This document shows, piece after piece, positions 35,154 through 46,691 of a DNA stretch of 64,000 bases (positions within the stretch are counted from its first letter, which is position 1; each line of letters begins with the position of its first letter). Made by a program: the position numbers and the translations under genes. The stretch covers positions 30,677,501 to 30,741,500 of the forward strand of contig OX485805.1 of assembly GCA_950295325.1 (NCBI GenBank). Direction: 5' to 3'. Source of the stretch: Polytrichum commune (Eukaryota; Streptophyta; Polytrichopsida; Polytrichales; Polytrichaceae). The notes beneath the pieces were generated by a model. It worked only from the letters and a program-made list of their open reading frames with translations. It made no database searches and was not told the DNA's origin.

Positions 35154-35232
35154 ATACATTATGAATGTAGAGCATCAGATGTCATAACATGATATGGGCA
35201 ATGCGATTAATTCATAGGTGGATGCTATGTGA

Positions 35233-35502
35233 ATGCAATTCAGTGTCGGCCAATGTGTGCACATGATGAACGCGAGAAACAACAAACAGAAGGTGGCAAG
35301 CAGTAAAATTAGCGGTGTGGGGGATGTGGACAAATTCCACTTTAAGACCATCCCCGAATTTTGCTACAAGGTGGACGTCAGCATTGCGCACTTGGGTGAA
35401 GTGCGACTTCCATATCCACATGAGGCCAAGGACCAATGGGTAGTTGAGGATGTGGTAGGAGGCAGCACATTGTGGAATGAAAGGAATTTGAAAGTTGCAT
35501 GA
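35233..35502 (+). pseudogene. possible CACTA (En/Spm) ORF fragment
   Basis: An 89-codon frame reads VGQCVHMMNARNNKQKVASS, then CYKVDVSIAHLGEVRLPYPH and DVVGGSTLWNERNLKV. The pattern (VG..V.., CxVxV, P-P, W...LKV) resembles the short domain of plant Ptta/En/Spm transposon proteins. A CACTA terminus lies downstream at 36875, which supports the idea. The assignment is weak and rests on pattern memory only. Confidence 0.4.
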
Positions 35503-35677
35503 TTTCCACCACATGCTTAACAGGTAGAAGAGATAGGTCATTTACAATGTGAACACTTGATCCCCATTTGAACATGCCCATGTATTTTGTTTGGATCAGA
35601 AGAATAAAATTCATGTAGTTCATCCCCTTCATGCATGATTGCCACTGTCATATTCAAAGTGAAACATTGCTCCAGAA

Positions 35678-36012
35678 CTCGGGGGAGGCAATGTGTTAAA
35701 AAGTTAAGGATATAGGTGCGAACAACCACTGATTTATAGGGGGGTATTACTTTCAATTCTCTTCTTTTTTTCACATGCTATCATTATAAAATTTTCTACT
35801 TTGGGTTAATAGAAAAATGGCTTGCATTACTTATAATTCCAAATTACCTATTATTCCATACCCTAGAGTACTTTAAAGATGTCCAATGCCATTTTTGATA
35901 CCCTATATTACTCTTAAGTCCAATTATCATTTTTTGCCCCCATGTTTTTAAAATACCCTATCATTTGTTCACACGTATATTGCTACTCCAACCAATGACT
36001 ACACCCCCCGAG
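35678..36012 (-). mobile_element. poly-G/poly-C-capped MITE, copy 4
   Basis: Reverse orientation, with short caps: CTCGGGGGAGGC at the left and CACCCCCCGAG at the right. Direct CTCCAGAA stands at 35670-35677 and 36013-36020. The core is near-identical to the other copies. Confidence 0.9.
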
Positions 36013-36020
36013 CTCCAGAA

Positions 36021-36875
36021 GTTGAATGTTATTACTATTAGTAGGCAATCCTAGGGTGGGAGTAGTAATAAGTACAAATGTATAACTGCAATGTAGTCGT
36101 TATCGGAGGTACGAAGTAGTTTCGTAGTCAAAGTGCCACGTCCCATGTGGTTGCCGCATCAATACTGCCCTGAGAAGTAGACAAAAATGACTGTCGTTGT
36201 GGAATACCAGTCATTTGTACATGTGGACGGGAAATGACTGAGCCAATTTGAGACGTACATTGAAGACACGTGGACACATGCCATAACATAACAACTCAAT
36301 GAAAGACTGAACAAAGACTCATTTAGATGCCGATAGCAAATTGGGACGGACAGGTGACTGGTTTGTAGTTGGCAATCAGTAACTGATTAGTCATTTATCG
36401 TACAGGTTTGAGGATGACAATACCCCAACAGACGGCCACGTGGGCACCATGTCATGGTTGAAATTGCTTATGACTACAAAAGAACTATAGAAATGCACAC
36501 GTGGGTGAATCAGAAGTCGCCGCATGTATAGTGTCCACGTACACAAAATCTCATATAGTTGGCATTAGAATGACATGGCCAGATGACTCGAAAGACGCGT
36601 CTGCAATGACATGGCGTGACAACCACGTCGCCTAATGACATGGAAGGGAGGCAATGCTGTGGAGGGCCATGTCATCATGCCATGACACGTGTGACCCGCA
36701 TGTTTATGACTGTCCTCTATGACTACATTCTGTACATTGCCACGTCCTGTCCTGAACGACTTGATGTCCGTTACAAGTCGTCCATAATAACAGAAATAGT
36801 AATAGTCATTCTAGTCCTTTACAACAAAAATGACAGTCGTAAACAGAGTTGTTGTTTGCCGATTTTCTTGTAGTG
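36021..36875. mobile_element. CACTA transposon end with subterminal repeats
   Basis: The stretch ends TTTTCTTGTAGTG, the inverse of the classic plant CACTA terminus CACTACAAGAAAA. Before it, short motifs such as AATGACTG, GTCGTT/AACGAC, TAGTCATT and CACGTGG recur on both strands, as in CACTA subterminal regions. No matching left end was found. It may lie anywhere from 32,199 on or be lost. Confidence 0.6.
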
Positions 36876-36899
36876 CATTACTTTGGGGGGAAGGTGTAG

Positions 36900-38441
36900 C
36901 CAACAAAGTAAAGTTGTAAATTATGAATTGAAGACTACGTCCAGACAAGTAATGGTGTCATTGCTCTGTAGCATGAAATTCAAGAAGCATTTTGTTAAAA
37001 CATCAACCATAGTCCAAGTTTATATTGATGTCACTTTTAGCTTTGGTTTGATTGACCATCATTGATACTCCTCATTGATGGAAAGCCTTGAACCAGTCCG
37101 ATAGTTGACCTATTCGGGTTGATTAATGTACACTTGAAATACGAAATTGAAAGTGTGATTGCGAGATGCTGAGTGGAGGGAATTATCGCATATGAGTGTA
37201 CCTCTCATTGCGCCAACATAAATACCCATGGAACTCGGACTTTATTATTTTTAATTGATTTTGATATCAAAATTAGTTTTCAAGACTCATAATTGTCCAG
37301 TTCAAGTCATTTGAGATGAATCGGCCACAAAGCTATAAGGGGGTCAAATTTTCATGTGGATGGATGAGAGGATGCGGTAATACCCTCTCTCCAAGTTCGA
37401 GTCTTGAGCTATGCTTGAGTTTTGAATTGGTTTTTATTTGTAGTTTTTCCCTAATACTAGTGGGAGAATGGTATGAGATTATTCACTATGGTAGGGCCCG
37501 ATATCAATGTGTCAAGGTTTGCATTAGAGTTGGCCCTCAATTGTGGATGTAACTCACCTAAGGGCAAACCCAAATTGCTCCATCAATCACAAGTGCAATC
37601 ATGTGTGCAATAAATGCAACTATTTCCAAAGCACGCGGTCCTTCGTTGCTCATGACACATGTCTTAGTTCCCTCATCATCAATGCCAACTTCTTCTTCAA
37701 ACATAGACGCTTGTTAAATATAGCGGTTAGAATGCATATAGAAGTTGGAAAACCTGAAAAATGAATTGAGTAACACCCGCATACCTTATGAGAGATATCC
37801 GTCACAGTGCATTCATTGTTGTACAAGTTTGCATAATGATAAATTCGTTAGTGAGGAAGGAGCTCAATAGAGTTATCCATTAATTCAACCAGAGTTTTGG
37901 TAGGGAGTTGGCGAAGTTGGTTGGTTCGCCCAAGAGATGCCACAATGAATTTGGCCCTCAATGAACCAATATGGAATGTCCTTCGTTCAAACCTCCACAT
38001 TGACTCCAAGCGTGCACCCAAAATTTACCGAACATGGAAAATTATGCATGTGAAACAACCAACTCCCTACCAAAACTCCGGTTGAATTAATGAATAACTT
38101 TAATAACCATCAAATGAGCAAATTAAATGGCATAATTCATAATAACCATGAATTTTTTGGAAGTCATGTGACATGGCTGAAACTTCATCCATAATAGTAC
38201 AAACCACAACAACAGGTGGTCTCATGAGCCAATGAAGAAATCAAACTTCATATTCTTAGTCTTTCCTTTTAAGCTAAGGACTTGGAACTAGATTAAACCA
38301 AAAACTCTCCAAACATGGAACAACAAACAGTGGAGACGTCCTCAGTTTTTGCAATTTTGCGAGAGCCCAAATGTTGAAAGGAGCCCACCCCAAAGTCTAG
38401 AGCTATGCAAACTCCCGGTTCACCCGTTAATATTTAAGTCA
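36900..38441 (+). repeat. segmental duplication copy B, segment 2
   Basis: This is the counterpart of 841-2334, ending at ATTTAAGTCA where the LINE inserted. It has about 18 extra bases around 37618-37636 relative to copy A. It is noncoding apart from short ORFs that also occur, unconserved, in copy A. Confidence 0.85.
37871..38099. mobile_element. 229-bp hairpin MITE (copy B)
   Basis: This is the duplicate of the hairpin element at 1784-2012, with the same long inverted arms and a few substitutions, one of them in the outermost arm (AATAACT). It is shared by both copies of the segmental duplication and so predates it. Confidence 0.75.
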
Positions 38442-39520
38442 TACAAACATACGCTAATTGTCTCAACCACACGCAATCGAAAGACAACAAATTTGTACAC
38501 CCCTCCTTAAAAATTACTAACCTCAAGCTATCCACACAAGAGTGCAACCCAGATAAAGACATACAAGTGGACCAACCAACCATCCAAATACAAGCCTCAA
38601 AAGCCAACATATACGATCAAAGAGGAAACTACATGGCCACCGTCACCACCGAAAGACTGCAATGGATATGGATCAATTCTCCCACAACAACTGTACACAA
38701 CTAACCAACTCCTTACAACCCCCACCCCAAAACTTTGAAACAAAAATATTATAGCTCATACAGAGATACATAACCATACTTCCTGAGAAAAAACCAAAAA
38801 ACATACAACCAAATAACATACATAACACAATACACCCGGCAATTACCAAGATACTAATAGAATCCTTTAAAATCACACATTCGTATTATTCATCCCCCCT
38901 CACCTGCCCCACACAACTAACACAATATTACTCACCCCACAACCGAGACAAAGTTTTTGGCTCCATGGGACATGCACAATTCTCCAAATGGAAAGGCATT
39001 GGTCTAGCATACCCCACGGACTACAACACAATGGTGGAAACCATCCATTTGGCCCGTATGGCAGCCAAGGAAGATACGAATACAATTACCATCCTCATAG
39101 TCAACCACAAAGACTGGACACCACAACAACTCCCAATAACCTCAAAGGGTGATATACATACACTAACAACCATCCCCTCACACACCATCTCGGGGGGGGG
39201 GTAGTCATTGGTTGGAGTAGCAATATACGTGCGAACAAATGATAGGGTATTTTAAAAACATGGGGGCTAAAAATTATAAATGGACTTAAGAGTAATATAG
39301 GGTATCAAAAATGGCACTGGACATCTTTAAAGTATTATAGGGTATGGAATAATAGGTAATTTGGAATTATAAGTAATGCAAGCCATTTTTCTATTAACCC
39401 AAAGTAGAAATTTACATAATGATAGCATGTGAAAAAAAGAAGAGAATTGAAAGTAATACCCCCCTATAAAATAGTGGTTGTTCGCACCTATATCCTTAAC
39501 TTTTTAACACACTGCCCCCC

Positions 39521-41090
39521 TGTGAGGCCAAATCCACCACCCTTAAGCGTCCTAGTCCGGGTGATGGCTTTGAGAATCACATTCAGTTCCTAATACCAAT
39601 ACGTGAATTGCTATATGGCTCTCATGTCCAAGGCCCTAACTTCATCTTAACTCACTTGCTTTATTATTGTGAGCATCCTTGCTCGTAGCGGCATTCGATT
39701 TCTCAAGGGTCCAACCCGCGGCCTTAGCCACACATGCCCTTAAAGAGATCCCTCTAGACTTCTTGATTTTTACTTCCTTTATTTTGTCCTTGCTAGGATC
39801 CTCCACAGTCTCCATTAATTGTGCACGTAATATATTCCAACCAAAAAGTACGAGTGTTTAAAAACACTTGCCTCAATGGGTAACCATCAACACATTTAAA
39901 AATCCCACACACTTCTACTTTCCTAATAAATCCAACTCTACCTAAAAACCAAGATGGCATGCAAGGATCTCTTATGGTCTAGCAATCCCCCAAGGGATTA
40001 TCCTAACTACAACCCCCCTAGTAGCCTAACTTATTAGAGCTAACTAAATAACTTAAACCCAGCCGAGGCCCCTCCAGCAGTCGCTCCTTAACCTCCCAGC
40101 AGTCGTTCTTAACCTTACAGCAGTCAGCTACTTAGCTGAAGCCCAAGCCGAGGCCCTCCCAACAGTCGCTCCTTAACCTTCCAGCAGTCGCTCTTAACCT
40201 TCCAGCAGTCAGCTGCTTAGCTGAAGCCCAAGCCGAGGCCCTCCCAGCAGTCAGCTGCTTAACCTTACAGCAGTCAGCTGCTTAGCTGAAGCCCAAGCCG
40301 AGGCCCTCCCAGCAGTCAGTTGCTTAGCTTGAAGCCAAGCCGAGGTCCCTTCTAGCAATCAACTCCTTGACCTTATAGTCTTTGCTAACCTTAATACAAC
40401 CCCTCCCATCCGCTAATCAAGGTCTTCTAAATTCTTCTTTTCTTTTCTTTCTTTTGCTTCTAAGTCATGAGCTAATTTAACACACTATTCTCACCAACTA
40501 CCACCTAATCACTACATGCAAGCTTAAGCTCTAGAACTCCCTCATTTGGGAGGCCTTGAGAGAGAGAGCTTAACTAATTAACTTCACTAAAAACTAATGT
40601 AACACACACATGGCTCAAGCTCTTTAGAGCTTGCTCCCTTGAGAGCACTTGATGGAGAGAGAGGCAAATGAGAGAAAAAACACCTTAAGTAGCAAAGAGG
40701 GAGAGAGGGAGAGAGGGAGAGAGAGGTGAGGATAGGGTGGGAGGATTAGCACCTCCAATCACAATCCCTTAACCTTCACCTTCAAAGTAGGGACTAATCC
40801 CCTTCCGTCAAGCTTCCTTCTTCCTAAACTACCAAGGTGGATCCAAAAGTGGGCATTTAACCCGCGGAGCTCACCTTGCCTCACCTTACCCTTTACTCAC
40901 ATAATCAAGGCATCCTCTTATTGAAATCAAACCTTGAAATAACTACACAACACATTCTAATGCCTAAACTTAAATCCAAACCACACTTCACTCTTTTTAT
41001 GTTTTGTGAATAATCATAACACATCAAAGTCAAACTAAAATTGGTTTCGAAGAGTTAATCACCACATGTGGGCACCATTTTGGGCTCACA
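39521..41090 (+). mobile_element. probable solo LTR 4, inserted in the poly-C tract of MITE copy 5
   Basis: The ends are TGTGAGGCCAAATCCACC and CATTTTGGGCTCACA. It sits in a run of C on both sides, so a CCCCC target duplication is implied but cannot be read uniquely. It is the same family as LTR 3 (14149-16124) in the other orientation and 1,570 bp long. No gag or pol. It contains its own tandem array at 40058-40380. Confidence 0.82.
40058..40380 (+). repeat. tandem repeats in LTR 4
   Basis: Three to four diverged units carry GCCGAGGCCCTCCCAGCAGT and TTAACCTTACAGCAGTCAGC. The array is the inverse-strand counterpart of the minisatellite in LTR 3 but has a different unit length and far fewer copies. 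Confidence 0.7.
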
Positions 41091-41440
41091 CCCCCCCCCC
41101 CCCCCCCGAGCACACCATACAATACAAGCCCACACCATAATGGCCAAAATACTACCACTATGTAGAACCCGCACTTGTTTCAATAATATGTATACATAGC
41201 CAAACAAACCTAGGACCAAACTTAGGAACCCCACATGAACTATCACATATATTAAAAAAAATCCTTAACACACACATAGACACCTACCCCATCAAACCCA
41301 CTATACCAAATTACCACGTAAAATTCTCAAATACATGGAAAAATACACCCAAAAGTAATACCCACACAACAAAAACCATCACCCCAATGCCCCTACCAAC
41401 TATATACCACCACCAATACCCTCTTAAATACCACCCACAA

Positions 41441-41900
41441 CAATGCATCTACACCGATGGATCATTTATCCCCCCATCTAAAAACTCAGAAGGCCAAATA
41501 GAGGGTAATACCGCAGGATCGGGAATATACAGCCCCAACAAAGATATTCAAAAATCATAAAGAATACCGGGATACCAAAACATTCTAAGAGCAGAACTGA
41601 ATGCCATACTCATCGCCATAAAAACCATACAAACCACCCAAACGAACACGCATACATTTACAAATAGTCTCAATAGCATATATCTAATCAATAATCACAT
41701 ACAACACCCAACTTCACAACACCACCACCCTGATAAACTCCTCATAACAGCCATAATACATCAAATGTATTGGACCCCACATCTAATCCACATACACAAA
41801 GTACGGGCCCATACAGGCATCATGGGAAACGAAAAGGCTGACATACTAGCCAACGAAGGAACACTTAAGGAGAAACCAACCGCCACCCCCCACATTCACT
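41441..41900 (+). pseudogene. LINE ORF2 RNase H domain, decayed
   Basis: The frame gives CIYTDGSFIPP (first catalytic Asp), RAELNAILIAIKT (catalytic Glu), FTNSLNSIYLI and KVRAHTGIMGNEKADILANE (His and final Asp region). In working RNase H the third motif is TDS, and here it reads TNS. A TAA also interrupts the frame at about 41558. It follows the nested MITE, which split the ORF upstream. Confidence 0.78.
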
Positions 41901-43043
41901 TAGCTCACGCTACACCCTACTAGCTAGCAAGCTGCCCAACAGCCACACACGATGGAGCCATTAGAAACATACACAAATTCATCATAAAAGAACACAACAA
42001 CCGCGAAATGGCAATTGCCCAACGCAAATTCCCATATGTAAAAATGGCTAACCAACAAACAAATAAATCAAAAACTCTCCAACCATTTCTGGAAAAACAA
42101 AAAAGTAACGGACGCCCAAATTACCCAAACATTAAAATTTAGATACGCCCAATACATGGGTAACCACAGAAAAAACATCTTCTGGCCTCTCAAATTCCAA
42201 AACCCCAATTGCACATTACGCCACAAGAATGACAGAGACACATGGCCCCACTTACTATCAATGTGCGAACATCCTTATCTGAAAGGTCTAAGAATAGCCC
42301 GCCACAACAACGCAGTACACCTCATCACTCACGCATTACAAGCCAACAAACACACTCGATATTACACACTAACAAATACAGGCAACCTCAATAACATCAA
42401 CCAACAACAAACTGTCCCATAATGGCTCACAGAATGCACATGACCACAAACAAATTGCCAATGCCATGCCAGACTAAGACCCGACATCCTATATATACTT
42501 GGAGCCCCAAACTACACTCCAACACCCTTACTACCCTCACACACTCACACAATACAATTCATTGAATTCACATATTGTCATGACAAATTCCCTAAACAAG
42601 CCCTCACACAAAAACACGCAAAATATGACCCACTAATTAACGCCATACAAAACAAAGGGTGGAAAACGAACCCCCTTATCACTATTACAGCAAGAGTAAG
42701 AGGAGCGATACACGAACAATCCATTGAAAAACTAGTTGACCTCAAAATCCCAAAGACTAGCATCAAAACTCTCATGAAAAACATACACCAAAATGCCATT
42801 AAATACCTCACCTATCTTGTATTAAACAAAAGAAAACTTGACAATAAACAAAAGACCGTCACACCTCCCTAAAAAGGGGAATGACCCTTTTAACTAATAA
42901 AGCCCACCTCCCAAAAGAGGCATAACTCCTCATGCTACAACATGGTCCGCCGTGTTAAGCATTTGGATAACGGACTCACATTCATGCCAGTACAATGTAC
43001 GGGCATAATTTTTCTTTTCTTCTATTTTCTTTCATTTAAGTCA

Positions 43044-46000
43044 AAGTTATAGACCATCAAAAATCTCCTATGCACCTCAAAAACCATCCGTGCATAGAAA
43101 TCACGTGAGTATCGGAAAATACAATGACAAGACCAATCTATTAAGTAGCAGGGTTAACATGGCCAGGGATTCGCAACACTCATGTATTCTCATTAGTAAG
43201 AGCTCATTCAAATTTGCGGATGAGAGGAACAACTTTAGGTACTATCTTATGTCGTCGCTCCTTATCTTAAAGGTTCCGAAAATACCAAAATTTTAGTAGT
43301 TCTAAATAATCCAAGTCTAATCTAATACCTAAGGCAATAATACAAAAAAATGTTAGACATAAAAATGTCTCACATGTAAGTAAATGGTTGCATCATGAGT
43401 TGCCAACCCATCATTAATAGTTTGGTTATTTTTAAAAGACTAGCATGTCATTTTATTAAATCATTTAAAGCTTCATATCCTCTCGCCCAACCATCTTTGT
43501 CTGAACACGGATAGTTTGGCCTACCCACCTCCTACCTCGACTTTTTTCCAACATTTTGTTTTTTAGCCAAAAGTTCAGAAAAGTAAGTGGTTTTTCTCTC
43601 TCACTTTCATTCTTCTACTCCCACCTTCTCTCAGATCTACTCACCTTCCTAATTAGTACATTTCAAAGTATTTTTTATTTTTGAAATCTAAATTTTGACT
43701 TATTTGAATTTTTGGAAATTTCCAATATACATTTTTTATCCAAATTTTATGCTAAAAATCAATCAGTTCAATTTCAAGTCTTTCATATTTAGAAGATTTT
43801 GATTCCTAGTATATTAGTTTTAAATTTTTGCAAAATTATTGTATAAACTTCTTATCTAAAATTTATGCTAAATATTTAATTAATTCATTTCTAAATCGTT
43901 TTAATTTGGTAAATTTATATTTTGAGGATTTCGTTTTTGAATTCTTCACAAATTCCTAGCAGATCTTTGTGATTTGAATTTTGTACTAAAAAACTAATCA
44001 TGTTAATTATTTGTTATAATTCATAAAATTTATAATACCTTATCTTAAATATTATTGTTAAATGTTATTTCCATCTATTTGGGCTTCATTTCACTATTAT
44101 CTTTCATTCAGGCAACGGGAGAAAATAATGCAATAGACTAAAAAAGACAAGAACATTACAACTATATGAACGAAGACGAAGCCTCTAAAGGTCTACTACA
44201 TTTACGCGAAAGTGAGAATATCCACCCACTTTAAACCCTCCAATTTTATATTGGGTTGGATTATCTTAAGTCCAAACTATATTCATTGTACATAATATAG
44301 TGAGCTCAATAGTGGAGATCAATAAAAAAATTTCACTAATGGCTTCAAAAATATATAAATATGCTATTGGGATATTTTTTTTGAAAAATAATAATCTTTC
44401 ACAAATGGTTTAAAAAACCATGTCAATATGCTACAATCTACATGTTTGATTATTTTGTCAGATCTTAAAGAAATAAAAAATATAGGTTTAGAGCCAATAG
44501 GATATTTTTTTTTGCATACATAACAACTAAATCCATTATTTAACAAAATTTTAGACCAGTTTCGAATGTTGAAAAACCATCTTAATGCAACATAAGACAA
44601 AAAAAAATTGAATATTTGAAGACATGCCACAAATAATCTGTCAAAAACAATATACATATGTCATTTTCTTGAATAAAAGTACCATATCTAATATGTATTA
44701 GTCATTTATATATTACATATCTAACATCTTTTATTATTCTCGTTGCATCCAAGTCTGAAAAATCTGCAATATACTAAAATTTTACTTGTAAATTAACAAA
44801 AAAACTATGAAATATTTTTACATGTTGCATTTACCTTAGAATATAGATTTGAGTGAAGCATTTTGTACAAGTAAACGAATAATGTTGTGTCTTAATATCC
44901 CAAAAATGAAACAACTCATCACACTTGGTAGAAAATGCTTTAAAAGCATGTAAACATCTTGAATAAAAGCATATGACAAACATTTCTTATTCTTTCTTTG
45001 GATTCTAAAATACTTAAATTTCATAAAATTTGATATCATTATATTATTCTTTTATTTTTTCAGACAACAAAGAAGGATTTATCCCAACCACATGTCTTTA
45101 TATCTTCATATAGTGAATAACTTATAAAACTAATCATGTTAATTACTTGTTATAATTTATAAAATTTATAATACATTCTCTTTAATATTATTTTTAGATA
45201 TTATTTCCATCCATTTGGACTTCGTTTCACTATCGTCTTTAATTCAGGCAATGATAAATAAAAATGCAATGGACTAAAAAATACAAGAACATTACAACTA
45301 TATGAACGAAGACAAAACCTCTAAAGGTCTATTATATTTACGCAAAAGTGAACTCCCGTAATAGGATCGTTCAAATACATATACATTGGATTACCCGAAG
45401 GGAATATGTCTGCAAGAAATTTTACAATTTTTGAATATAGTATAAAATAGTAAAACAAATTATATAAATGAAATAAAAATTTAAGAAATGATCATTGTTT
45501 TATAAATGTCAAAGACGATGGCAAAAATAAATACCATGAATGGCGGTATTTACAAAAACACATTCAACCACGGTAAAAAAAAATTGAGAGAATAATCTTT
45601 ACACTTTATCCAATTTGGTTACACAACTAAAGCGACATGACGCACAAGCGAATTCAAAGTAGGTCATCGCCGCCGCGCGAGACTGGGGATATCAAAATTC
45701 TTTACTCGACGAATGGTCTCTCATTTCTTTTTTTTCATACAATTGATAAAGAAAATTGACTTTGTAATAAGGGCTGATGTAAATTTTTTATCATGCCACG
45801 TGGACGGCCTTTGAATAAAAATAATCAATTCAGAATTAGATAGTAATATCAAAATTGTCATATATGTTTGCGCATAAACCTGCATTTTTCTAAACATATT
45901 ATTAAACAAATAAATCCGCAACCATATGTGATCCTATTTTTCATAACCTCACAAAATAAAATATCATAGCGTATGTTCATAAAAATGTGGAGTTTCTTTT

Positions 46001-46133
46001 AAATAGTATTCTTTTAAATATTATATGAAATGAAGAGTTCATCTTCACGCATGTTCTTCCAGCACTCGTGGTCTTAAGGCTAAGCGTGGTGCAATATCGG
46101 CTTGAGCAACAAAAATATGAGCAAGCGATGATG
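43044..46133 (+). repeat. segmental duplication copy B, segment 3 first part
   Basis: This matches 2335-4268, except that 227 bp (43989-44215) recurs at 45127-45351 with about 911 bp of unmatched AT-rich sequence between. No gene is recognised. Confidence 0.8.
43989..45351 (+). repeat. direct repeat pair around 911 bp absent from copy A
   Basis: The segment starting AAACTAATCATGTTAATTA and ending ACG(C)(A/G)AAAGTGA is present twice (43989-44215, 45127-45351), while copy A has it once (3285-3508). The intervening 44216-45126 has only short, unrecognised minus-strand ORFs. Confidence 0.75.
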
Positions 46134-46691
46134 ATATGGACTAGACAACATCAAGTCTCATCAATAGAAATAAATAAGACTCGGATTACAAAGCGAAAAA
46201 AATAAAACTTGCAGTTTAGTCACTATAATAATTTTTAATATGAGTAATTTTTTAATATATACATAAATATATTTAATAATATAAAATATTCAGTTTTTTG
46301 TATAATATATAATAATCTTATAGTTTAGGTTATAAACTAGATAATCTTTTTTTTTTTTGCTTTCATATTATCTTAAAAGTGTAAAGCAAAGATGTCTTAC
46401 GCAATATTGCCATTATTTTGTTATTTAGAAAATAAGTATATCGATTAAAATTATAAATAATAATTTTATAACTTATATTATAAGATAGGCTATTGTAAAA
46501 AATATAGTTATTTACAGAGAATACCTTATCATTTTTTGCTTTCATGTTATTCTTAAAGTATAAACAATAATATCTTATCCAACATTGTAATTATTCTATA
46601 AATTTGGAATAAATATATGAATAAAATATTATATATATTAAATAAGATATCTAAATCAATGACATAACTTCTAATACAAATATTTAATATA
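46134..46691. other. AT-rich sequence, copy B only
   Basis: Together with 47890-48147 this flanks the foldback element and is missing from copy A, so the foldback may sit inside a larger insertion. It has two related segments with TTTTTTGCTTTCAT(A/G)TTAT. No clean outer target duplication and no gene. Confidence 0.45.

Larger units (their letters stand above)
39189..41110 (+). mobile_element. poly-G/poly-C-capped MITE, copy 5, split by a solo LTR
   Basis: It starts CTCGGGGGGG at 39189 and its body runs to CACTGCCCCCC at 39520. The remaining poly-C and CCCGAG stand at 41091-41110. Direct CACACCAT at 39181-39188 and 41111-41118 proves that both pieces are one insertion in the LINE. The separator is the LTR at 39521-41090. 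Confidence 0.9.
38442..43033 (+). mobile_element. 5'-truncated LINE with RNase H, 10-bp target duplication
   Basis: Direct ATTTAAGTCA flanks the insertion at 38432-38441 and 43034-43043. Copy A has one uninterrupted ATTTAAGTCA at 2325-2334. Without the nested MITE and LTR the insert is about 2.7 kb and carries, in broken plus-strand frames, the C-terminal half of a LINE ORF2. In order these are a linker (MGHAQFSKWKGIGLAYP, 38965-39188), an RNase H domain, and a Cys/His-bearing tail (about 42180-42870: CTLRHKNDRDTWPHLLSMCE, then IQFIEFTYCHDKFPKQAL and ITARVRGA). No reverse transcriptase core was seen. The coding strand is very A/C-rich. The tail is pyrimidine-rich rather than poly-A. Confidence 0.8.
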
